DNA of 64,000 nucleotides from RBG-16-66-30 sp041479905. GTDB lineage: Bacteria > Acidobacteriota > Aminicenantia > Aminicenantales > Saccharicenantaceae. Position 1 is the first letter of the stretch. Every line of letters starts with the position of its first letter. The stretch is from NCBI GenBank assembly GCA_041479905.1, contig JBGOYY010000005.1, positions 1-64,000 of the forward strand. The letters are read 5' to 3'. The notes beneath the pieces were generated by a model, which searched no databases, had not been told where the DNA came from, and was given only the letters and a program-made list of their open reading frames with translations. This document shows positions 1-6,599 of this stretch, piece after piece. The translations under genes and the position numbers were made by a program.

Positions 1-67
1 ACCTTGGATGGCGAGTCCTACCGGATCAAAAAATCAAGAAAGGAGGTCTGAGTCATTCCCGTGGAGG

Positions 68-139
68 ATGGGAAATATCCTTACCGTGCCTATGGGAAAT
101 GTCCTTACCGTGAGGGTGGGAAAAGTCCTTGACATTTAC
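68..139. repeat. three imperfect 24-bp direct repeats
   Basis: Three head-to-tail copies of a 24-bp unit start at 68, 92 and 116. Each has the core GGGAAA(T/A)(A/G)TCCTT; the third copy diverges after CCTT and runs into TTGACATTTA. The bases flanking the core (GGGAAA and TCCTT) are roughly inverted, so each unit is partly palindromic. No gene explains the repeat. It lies near the window edge, so it could be the end of a mobile element, an operator array or a small satellite. Function unknown. Confidence 0.6.
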
Positions 140-210
140 AAGGAAAGGGCGGTGTGCCGAAGGTCGTGGAACCCGAGGCCGATGAGAGCCGCGGCCGGAC
201 GCCCCACCGT

Positions 211-1227
211 TCACTTCCGTTCCGTGTCCTTCATCTTGAAATCGATGGTCATGACGTAGACCGCGGCTTTGGGCTTGCCCGCGACCAGGGAGGGTTTGAA
301 CAACCATTGCTTGACCGCAGCGGCCGCCGCCTTTTCCAGGTCCGGGTGAGCGCTCTTGACGATCTTGATGTCCGTTAGCCGGCCTGCGGCGTCCACAGAG
401 ACTTCTAGGCCGACCGAGCCTTCGATGCCTTTCGACCGGCAGCTCTCCGGATATTCCGGGGCGATGGTCCTGACCGTCTCCGGCTGCCCGCCCTTGGTTT
501 CACCGGGCAGAACCTCGACAATTCCGTCCGGATGGTTTCCCTCCACGTGCAATTTGCCGCCGACCCCCTCGAGATAAATGGACAGAAAATACGAAGTTTC
601 CTTGGAGTCGGCGAAGCCGATGATGGTCGTGTCACCTATGGGCAGGGAGAATTCGACATCCACGTAGAAGACCTGCGGGACCGAGGCCCCGACGCTCCCG
701 GGAGAGCCTTGAGAGCCCTTATCGGTCGTCCTGAATGGCGGCTCGAGGATCTGGAGCTTGAATCTGTAAGGCGCGTTATCGACATCAAGGGGGATTATCC
801 GCATGTCGTACTTTTTCCCGTCCGAGAGAGTGACCTCGAGGAGCGGCCCCTCCACGCCGTAATAGCCTTCCCACCAGCCGATGAAGTAATCATTCGATCT
901 TTTATCCCGTATCAGGTCTGGATCGAATTCGATGCGGTGTTGGCTTTGAGCGACGGCGGCCAATTCCTTGATTTTGAAGACCTTCTTGATCTCGGCTTCT
1001 TCGGCCCGCTGGTCTGATCCTTTGACGTTGGCCGTGTAGAAATAACTGACATTCGGACCCTCGGCATCGACTTTGGCGGTCCTCCAGCGGATGAAAACGG
1101 TGGCCCCGTCGGCCGGGACGGCTTTATATAATCGAAGATCGAAATATATGTGTTTTTCGATTCCGAAGAGGCCGCCGGCGCAGAGCGACATGCCCAAAAT
1201 GAAGGCAAGGATGGCTTTTTTTTGCAT
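211..1227 (-). CDS. secreted protein with C-terminal TonB domain
   Basis: A 338-residue exported protein. Residues 1-22 form a signal peptide (basic start, hydrophobic core). Residues about 252-335 are a TonB C-terminal domain, seen in the P-E-Y-P motif, the GIEGSV turn, the A-x-x-A-V-K-Q-W-x-F-x-P helix-strand and the final strand. The long middle (25-250) is not recognised. Unlike classical TonB there is no Pro-rich spanner. The ATG at 1227 has an AAGGAG ribosome site. It is the third gene of a minus-strand operon after an ECF sigma factor and its anti-sigma factor. By family knowledge it may act in the periplasm in an energy-transducing or partner-binding role; the actual partner is unknown. 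Confidence 0.8.
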   Translation of the reverse strand: MQKKAILAFILGMSLCAGGLFGIEKHIYFDLRLYKAVPADGATVFIRWRTAKVDAEGPNVSYFYTANVKGSDQRAEEAEIKKVFKIKELAAVAQSQHRIEFDPDLIRDKRSNDYFIGWWEGYYGVEGPLLEVTLSDGKKYDMRIIPLDVDNAPYRFKLQILEPPFRTTDKGSQGSPGSVGASVPQVFYVDVEFSLPIGDTTIIGFADSKETSYFLSIYLEGVGGKLHVEGNHPDGIVEVLPGETKGGQPETVRTIAPEYPESCRSKGIEGSVGLEVSVDAAGRLTDIKIVKSAHPDLEKAAAAAVKQWLFKPSLVAGKPKAAVYVMTIDFKMKDTERK

Positions 1228-1293
1228 TTCTTATCTCCTTCAGTTATCGTCCTTTATCCCCATCCGATCCCATCGCATGTTTTGCTCATCGCG

Positions 1294-1830
1294 TCAATCC
1301 TTTGACGGTTCAAGCCAGAAGAACGACATGCGCGGGTTCTTCGGCTCGACATAGATGAAGATCCTGGCCCGCTTTCCGTTGATGAAGGCCTGATCTACGG
1401 CCGCCCCGGGCCGGGAGGCCGCCCTCAATGACCTGGACTCAGTTTGCCGGGGACCGGCTTGCCGTTCCGACGTCAATACGCTCCTCAAGGACCTGAGCCC
1501 GAGATACGAGACCGCGGCCACGGCCGCCAGGACCAATATGACGGCCGGGGCGAATGCCGGGCCCAGCCTTCTGGCCCGGGGGCGCGGTCGCGCTCCGCGA
1601 GTTCCGGCCGGCCGGCCGGCCGCCGGCTGTCCGAGAGAAGAAAGCCTTTCCCGCAGGGCCGGCCAGAGGTCCTCGCCTCTAAGATCATCGGCCCGGAAGA
1701 ACGGGCCGTCATTGATCCCGGCCTCCATCTCCCGGCGGCATTCCTCGCAGCGGATGAAATGCTTCCTTATAAGGATCGTCCTGAGCCAGCGAAGCCGACG
1801 ATACAGGTCTCTAAATCGTTCGCAGCGCAT
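1294..1830 (-). CDS. zinc-finger anti-sigma factor (membrane)
   Basis: A 178-residue putative ZAS-type anti-sigma factor. The N-terminal cytoplasmic part carries H-x3-C-x2-C (HFIRCEEC, residues about 25-32), the usual zinc motif of the family. A single hydrophobic segment lies at about residues 97-118, and a short C-terminal tail would be periplasmic. The tail ends in a KRARIFIYVEP...FFWLEPS stretch that is recognisably shared with the anti-sigma factor at 12628-13101. It overlaps the 3' end of the sigma gene by 20 bp, so the two are translationally coupled. Role inferred: it holds the upstream-encoded sigma factor inactive until an envelope signal arrives. Confidence 0.8.
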   Translation of the reverse strand: MRCERFRDLYRRLRWLRTILIRKHFIRCEECRREMEAGINDGPFFRADDLRGEDLWPALRERLSSLGQPAAGRPAGTRGARPRPRARRLGPAFAPAVILVLAAVAAVSYLGLRSLRSVLTSERQAGPRQTESRSLRAASRPGAAVDQAFINGKRARIFIYVEPKNPRMSFFWLEPSKD

Positions 1831-2413
1831 TTCCGTTCTCCTTCCAGGATTCCCTTAGTTTCGCCCTGGCCCTGAAGAGATGGACGCGCACCGTGTTCTC
1901 CGAACAATTCATGATCCGTCCCGCTTCCGCGGCGCTGTACCCGTCGACGGCCGACAGGACGAGGGCCGTCCTCTCCTTCAGACTCAAACGCCCCAACAGG
2001 TGGTCCATCCTCCGTCCAAAAAGGCATGCCCCGGCCGGGCCGCGGCCCGGGTCCGCTTCCCGTGAATCGTCCGCCTCCTGCGGATGCTTCCAGTCCGGGC
2101 CCTGCCTGATGGCCCTGGCCCCGTCAGGTCCGACGACCTTGCGCAGGAAATTGCGCAGCCTGCGCCTCCGGTCGATGCATTTATGGACGGCGATGGCATA
2201 CAGCCAGTTCTTGAAGCTCCGGCCGCGGTCGAAATCTCCCAGTTTCAGGAAGGCCAGAAAGAAAATATCCTGAGTGACATCCCTGGCCTCTTCAAGGTTC
2301 CCGAGGATGTTGGCGCCCAGGGCAAGGAGGGGAGCCTGGTATTTCCTAACCAGGAACTCGAATGCGTCCTTTTCTCCTTCGAGGCAGCGGACTACGGCTT
2401 CAACGTCTTCCAT
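1811..2413 (-). CDS. ECF RNA polymerase sigma factor
   Basis: A 200-residue sigma-70 family ECF factor. Region 2 runs from about residue 10 to 80 (D-V-T-Q-D-I-F in 2.2, then F-K-N-W-L-Y-A-I-A in 2.3/2.4). Region 4 covers about residues 135-190 with the helix-turn-helix Y-S-A-A-E-A-G-R-I-M-N-C-S-E-N-T-V-R-V-H. The linker is long and charged. It is the first gene of the operon with an anti-sigma factor and a TonB-domain protein. The start ATG at 2413 has an AGAGGA site and a TATAAT box upstream. Target promoters cannot be told from the sequence. Confidence 0.93.
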   Translation of the reverse strand: MEDVEAVVRCLEGEKDAFEFLVRKYQAPLLALGANILGNLEEARDVTQDIFFLAFLKLGDFDRGRSFKNWLYAIAVHKCIDRRRRLRNFLRKVVGPDGARAIRQGPDWKHPQEADDSREADPGRGPAGACLFGRRMDHLLGRLSLKERTALVLSAVDGYSAAEAGRIMNCSENTVRVHLFRARAKLRESWKENGNALRTI

Positions 2414-2436
2414 CAGGCTGGTTCCTCTTACATGGG

Positions 2437-2442
2437 ATTATA
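2437..2442 (-). promoter_or_regulatory. -10 box upstream of sigma factor gene
   Basis: A perfect TATAAT on the minus strand, 24 bp before the sigma ATG. No good -35 hexamer sits at 16-18 bp, so an alternative or activator-dependent promoter is possible. Confidence 0.4.
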
Positions 2443-2536
2443 CGATTATTCGCTCCGGTTCATTTACAAAATTGAATGGAAGATAATAGCCCCTGCGTCT
2501 GGCCCGGCTGTGCACACTGAGGCTCTCATCTTCCCG

Positions 2537-2824
2537 AAATCAACTAGGGAGTCCCCGCGGGCCGTCGATCTCACCATTATCGACGAAAAAGGCCTGGAAT
2601 TGGATATGGGAACCACATTCGATTATTTCGGAGACCTGGCCCAGCCCCGATGGGAGAATGCATTCCTCAAGAAAGGCGTGCTCACAGCTAACCAAGTACT
2701 GAACCGGCGGCTGCTGAGAAAGGTTATGACCGAGGCCGGATTCATCTCTATTTCCAGCGAATGGTGGCATTATGACGCTTTCCCTGCAGTCGAAGTCAGG
2801 AAACGGTTTAAGCTTATCGAATAG
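2537..2824 (+). pseudogene. C-terminal remnant of VanX-type D-Ala-D-Ala dipeptidase
   Basis: This open frame encodes the last 95 residues of a peptidase M15 / VanX-type D-alanyl-D-alanine dipeptidase: DMGTTFDYF, then NRRLLRKVM, then EWWHYD. The catalytic Glu and zinc-ligand His of the ExWH motif and the Asp of the SxHxxGxAxD motif remain. That motif now reads STRESPRAVD, so its zinc-ligand His is Arg. Everything upstream is antisense to the sigma factor or non-homologous, and no start or ribosome site is seen. It is a 5'-truncated, non-functional fragment, probably cut when the neighbouring island or sigma operon arrived. Confidence 0.75.
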
Positions 2825-2934
2825 GGCATCCCGCGTTCCGAAGAATGCCTCCCGCGCTGCCCAGTGCTTTGATGTTCTCAGCCTGGGGGGAATGGCGCAG
2901 GAAGGTTATGAAATCGTTTACTAACTGACCCCAC

Positions 2935-2966
2935 CTGATTTTCCCAGAGAAACGCGAGAAAATCAG
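2935..2966. repeat. inverted repeat (9-bp arms)
   Basis: CTGATTTTC at 2935-2943 is repeated in inverted orientation at 2958-2966 with a 14-base loop. It lies in the gap between the dipeptidase remnant and the AT-richer gene pair. It could be a weak terminator or a junction of an inserted segment. The rest of 2825-3054 shows no gene. Confidence 0.5.
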
Positions 2967-3054
2967 GGAGTTACGCGAACGGCAGGGTCCGGACGCTCAC
3001 TAACCCCGATTGAACCGTTTAAATCCCTTTTTAGCCTCCAACACGTCATAAATC

Positions 3055-3082
3055 TTGACAGTTGCAAGCAAGACAGTAGAAT
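3055..3082 (+). promoter_or_regulatory. sigma-70-type promoter
   Basis: Consensus -35 TTGACA (3055-3060), 16-bp spacer, and -10 TAGAAT (3077-3082). Transcription would begin near 3089. This excludes the GTG at 3087 and supports the ATG at 3111 as the start of the next gene. Confidence 0.7.
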
Positions 3083-3110
3083 TACAGTGAACAAAAAGGG
3101 GGAGCGCAAG

Positions 3111-3911
3111 ATGACAATGGTAATTTCGTGCTTTGTCAAACAGGCAACTATTCAGGTTTCAGACCGACGGCTGACCACGCCACAAGGGGAGGTCCGGGAC
3201 GACGCCGCAAATAAGGCGATTTGTCTATGGTGTAGTGATGCACACGTAGCCATTGCATTTAGTGGCTTGGCCCAGATCGGAAAAGTACCGACTATCCAGT
3301 GGCTCTTTGAAAACTTGCTTAGGTCAAGGGCGGGTTGTCATTGCCTTGCCGATATAGGCAACAAACTGCGAGATGATCTCACGTTCACTTTCAATAAACT
3401 CAGAAATTTATCTTACCGGTTTCTAACGTTTTACTTTACGGGATATTTAAAAGGCGCTCCATTTTGGGGATATATCTCAAACCAAATCGATAATACCGGC
3501 AGGGATGTTGCTTCTCCAATGAACCAATTCGTTTTAGGATGTCCTCCGAAGTTTCATTGGCCGCCCCCATCCAGAAAGGCCTTTCTCGCAACCTCCGGGG
3601 AACCAAGGGCTATCCCTGAACAGGATTCGATAGATAAGCGGATAAAACACCGCCAGAGGAAACTGTATTACCAATCGCCATATATTACGGCTGGAGAACT
3701 GGTTTCCTACATTCGGTGTGCTTCTCGGCATCCAATGTACGGTTCGTACATAGGCCGCAATTGCACAGCAATAGTTGTCCTACCTAATTCTAAATTCCGC
3801 TGCAGAGCATACCCTGAAAAGGCAAGCCCATTTAGTTTTATGCCAAATATCATTGGCTGTGATATTGGCTTAGCTGACTTATCAATTAAAGCGGCCTTAA
3901 GAAAAAGATAG
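3111..3911 (+). CDS. hypothetical protein, possible Ntn-hydrolase (proteasome-like) fold
   Basis: A 266-residue protein without a signal peptide. The start ATG at 3111 has a GGGGGAG site 6 bp upstream and a strong promoter before it. The N-terminus reads MTMVISCF, then QVSDRRLTT, then NKAICL and AIAFSGLAQIGK. This order (strand, SDRR turn, NK, AFSG) resembles the first strands of proteasome-beta-like Ntn hydrolases, but no catalytic Thr is certain, so this is a weak fold guess. Codon and base use is clearly AT-richer than in the flanking genes, suggesting horizontal acquisition. Neighbours are a dipeptidase remnant upstream and a nuclease-like gene downstream. Confidence 0.7.
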   Translation: MTMVISCFVKQATIQVSDRRLTTPQGEVRDDAANKAICLWCSDAHVAIAFSGLAQIGKVPTIQWLFENLLRSRAGCHCLADIGNKLRDDLTFTFNKLRNLSYRFLTFYFTGYLKGAPFWGYISNQIDNTGRDVASPMNQFVLGCPPKFHWPPPSRKAFLATSGEPRAIPEQDSIDKRIKHRQRKLYYQSPYITAGELVSYIRCASRHPMYGSYIGRNCTAIVVLPNSKFRCRAYPEKASPFSFMPNIIGCDIGLADLSIKAALRKR

Positions 3912-4020
3912 CAATCGGTAGCCATACAACCCGAAAGGCTCCCGTCAGCTGCCCCGCATCTGTCTCCAAATTGACGCTGATCCGGTCGCGGAGGTAAACT
4001 GAAAGGAGGAAGGAGGGATA

Positions 4021-4503
4021 ATGAACTTTCTAGAATCGCTTGCGGCCGAGTGGTATGGATATAATGGACATTTCGTCCGGTCGAACGTCCGTGTCCTTCC
4101 GCTAAAGCACGGCGGCTTCGGTGGGGAGCTGGACGTTCTAGCCTATTCGCCGAGAAACAGCGAGTTTCTCCATATCGAGACCAGCTCGGATGCCCTCGTG
4201 TGGCCGGATCGAGAAAAGCGTATGAGGAAAAAATTTGATCTGCCCCATAGGGAATATGAGAAAGCTTTCAATGTGAAGGTCGACAAGGTTCGAAAAATCG
4301 CCATTTGCGGTTTTTCCTATAAAAGCAAGGGTCTAAGATGGGGTGATATAGAGGTGATAACTGTGCGGGAATTCGTCCGCGACATCTCCGAGGAACTCTC
4401 ACTCAAAGATTACATGCGCGCAGCTGTTCCGGAGTCCTATCCTCTGCTCCGTGCTATCCAGATGTCAGCCTGGGCGACGAAGAAGCCGAAACAAACTCGA
4501 TAA
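4021..4503 (+). CDS. hypothetical protein with PD-(D/E)XK-like nuclease signature
   Basis: A 160-residue soluble protein with a very strong ribosome site (GGAGGAAGGAGG just before the ATG). Residues about 35-65 read GGELDVLAYSPRN...FLHIETSSD. The G-x-E-L-D-V-L-A followed about 12 residues later by h-h-x-I-E-T-S resembles the core of PD-(D/E)XK nucleases, but the expected Lys of ExK is Ser. Catalysis is therefore uncertain, and the domain could be non-nucleolytic or use a migrated Lys. It follows the AT-rich gene at 3111 by 109 bp and may be part of the same acquired cargo. No restriction or methylase partner is visible. Confidence 0.65.
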   Translation: MNFLESLAAEWYGYNGHFVRSNVRVLPLKHGGFGGELDVLAYSPRNSEFLHIETSSDALVWPDREKRMRKKFDLPHREYEKAFNVKVDKVRKIAICGFSYKSKGLRWGDIEVITVREFVRDISEELSLKDYMRAAVPESYPLLRAIQMSAWATKKPKQTR

Positions 4504-5171
4504 CACTAAGTGATTCCACCTCTAATCCTCATCCAGCTTGGGGGCGGAGGATGGAGGCGCGACGACGGCTTTCTTATCGAGCTCGAAAAAGAAAAATAGA
4601 ATAACAATGGCCGAGAATCCGCTTCTAAGACGGTTTACGATGAATTGGCCAAATTGACGCGCCAAAGGGAGCCAAAGGCCCGAGATAAGGAGAAATTAAT
4701 GACCACGGATGTTTCTTTAATGTTAAGGCTATTTAGCATCATTACGCGAGCGATTATTCGTTTTATTAAGAGCCTCAAGGGGAAAGCGATAGTCATATTA
4801 AACGGATAGCCTGAAAGATTGAGGTGCTGAGGGGAGCCAGGGGCCCGATCCGCACCCAATGGCCGGAAAGCTTCGCTTCCCGGGAAACGAAGCGATCCTC
4901 GACGACACTCTACAGGGCTGTCACCTGCCTACCCCACTTCCGCGCCCCCTCACACCCCACCCAGCATCGCGCTCATCGCAGCTATCAGGGGCGCGGCATC
5001 CTTACTCATCATTACCCGTTTATAAGTCGCCCGTAAGGCACCCCACTCTTTGTTTATTATAACCATGCTAAATCCGAGCAACATCCCAATGGCTCGCGCT
5101 AGCTCATATAACTATCGTCGGGCCGAAGCACGACCTTGTCCAACACGACTGAGAGGAGTGCGGCCTTGACC
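4504..5171. other. long intergenic stretch, no gene recognised
   Basis: About 670 bp with stops in all frames and no convincing ribosome site or protein family. The first half is AT-rich. The second half contains a near-perfect 24-bp palindrome (listed separately). It probably belongs to the acquired segment or is decayed sequence. Confidence 0.5.
4870..4893. repeat. 24-bp near-perfect palindrome
   Basis: GCTTCGCTTCCC followed directly by GGGAAACGAAGC: 12-bp arms with one mismatch and no loop. It could be a dimeric-protein binding site or a recombination half-site pair. It is not followed by a T-run, so a terminator is unlikely. Confidence 0.55.
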
Positions 5172-5201
5172 TTGACTTCGTACGTCGGCCGCCCATACTA
5201 T
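5172..5201 (+). promoter_or_regulatory. sigma-70-type promoter
   Basis: -35 TTGACT (5172-5177), 18-bp spacer, -10 TACTAT (5196-5201), within an AT-rich run. It ends 30 bp before the GTG start of the serine-hydrolase-like gene. Confidence 0.55.
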
Positions 5202-5231
5202 ATTTATATATAGGTCACGGGGAGATCGAAC

Positions 5232-6599
5232 GTGTCCAACCCGGTTATCAGACGGGACTCCAACAGCCGACCCTTCATCCTCATTATTACGTCCATCATC
5301 TTTTCATCATGCCTGAAGCAGCCCGCGCCGCCTGACCTTCGAGGGCCGGAAGAGGGCCTAATCCCTCAGGCCGCTCAACAGGACGGCTCCTCCTGGCAGA
5401 CCTTCCGAAAAGAACTCCGGACTCAGGACGAGGCCGAGAGAATCCTGCGCCAGATTATGAAGGATTATGGCATATCGGCGCTTTCGGTCGCCATACAGCA
5501 GAAAGCTTCGAGAGCGTGGAACAGCGCGGCCCGGAGCTATTTCTTCAGCCTCGGGGTCCAGGATCCTGCGACGGGTAAGGTCGTGGACGGAAACACGGTT
5601 TTCCGGGCGGGAATCCTCAGCCAGCCTCTCTTCGGGTATCTCGTTTTAAGGCTGGCTGACTCCCAGCGCATAGACATCGACCGCCCCCTACATCAGTATT
5701 TGGACCGCCCCTTGACCGATTATCCCGAGTATGCGGACCTTAAGGGAGATTCCCGGTGGAAGCGGCTAACGGCACGTTTAATCCTCGCCCACCGGAGCGG
5801 CCTCATCAATTCGCGCCTGTCGCACCCGGACAAGCGCCTGGTGTTTGTTTCGTCGCCGGGGAAAGAATTCGGCTACTCGGAAGAGGGCTTCCGTCTTCTC
5901 CAATTCGTGCTCGAGAAGATGTTCCGTCGGCCGCTCAACGAGATCGCCAACATCGTCGTTTACAGCCGGCTGTCCTTGTCCCATACGAGTTTCGCGTGGG
6001 AGCCGCGTTTCGAGGGCCGCATGGCCGTACCTGACGGCGTGGACATCGCATCGGAAAGAGCGCGAGGAGCGGATGCCGCCGGGTCCCTGATAACAACGGC
6101 TTCGGATTTCCTGGCGTTTACGCGTGTGGTTCTCGATCAAGGCGGCATGCTCCACTCGATGGTCGCCGCGTCCTATTTCCTGCCGGAGATCAAGATCCGC
6201 TCAGCGCGGATCGTCGGGGCTCCTATTCCGGGCGAGATCACGTCGAATCCTAAAGGATTAGCCTGGTGCCAAGGGTGGGCGGAATATGGGGATTGGACGT
6301 CTCCTACCTATTTCCTGGGTCAACGGAAAAATGGGTTTGAAGTATATGCCGCCTATTACTCTTCCCGTCACACCTCTATATGCATCATGGGAACTTCGTC
6401 GGGAAGCAGGCCCTTCACGGCGCGTATTCTCGAAGAGCTGCTTGGAGATACATCTGCACCGCTCGCTTGGCTCGGCTTTGAGGACTCGTCATTTATCTCC
6501 GCGAATTCTCTCTTCAGCGGCTCCCGTGATCTCCTCTGGATAGCCAACGTGACGCAGAAGTTTGATGGCGTTCCTGGTTTCCGACGGACCTTCGCGTAA
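5232..6599 (+). CDS. beta-lactamase-fold lipoprotein lacking catalytic residues
   Basis: A 455-residue protein starting at GTG 5232 (GGGGAG site 7 bp upstream). A hydrophobic N-terminus ends in SSC, a likely lipobox, giving a lipid-anchored periplasmic protein. The fold follows class C beta-lactamase / serine hydrolase proteins: FRAGILSQPLF, LTARLILAHRSGL, FGYSEEGFRLL, and LSLSHTSF. The family S-x-x-K catalytic tetrad reads ILSQ here, so both Ser and Lys are missing, and Y-x-N reads YSE. It is therefore probably a non-enzymatic binding or sensor protein, or decaying. Its last 111 bp overlap the convergent MutS-like gene, suggesting an extended C-terminus after loss of the original stop. Confidence 0.8.
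   Translation: MSNPVIRRDSNSRPFILIITSIIFSSCLKQPAPPDLRGPEEGLIPQAAQQDGSSWQTFRKELRTQDEAERILRQIMKDYGISALSVAIQQKASRAWNSAARSYFFSLGVQDPATGKVVDGNTVFRAGILSQPLFGYLVLRLADSQRIDIDRPLHQYLDRPLTDYPEYADLKGDSRWKRLTARLILAHRSGLINSRLSHPDKRLVFVSSPGKEFGYSEEGFRLLQFVLEKMFRRPLNEIANIVVYSRLSLSHTSFAWEPRFEGRMAVPDGVDIASERARGADAAGSLITTASDFLAFTRVVLDQGGMLHSMVAASYFLPEIKIRSARIVGAPIPGEITSNPKGLAWCQGWAEYGDWTSPTYFLGQRKNGFEVYAAYYSSRHTSICIMGTSSGSRPFTARILEELLGDTSAPLAWLGFEDSSFISANSLFSGSRDLLWIANVTQKFDGVPGFRRTFA

Noticed and set aside
2084..2536. upstream part of the frame containing the dipeptidase remnant
   Set aside because: It is antisense to the ECF sigma gene and shows no peptidase similarity; only 2537-2824 is homologous.
4635..4859. 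74-codon frame in the intergenic region
   Set aside because: No ribosome site, family or plausible start; the composition is consistent with chance in AT-rich DNA.
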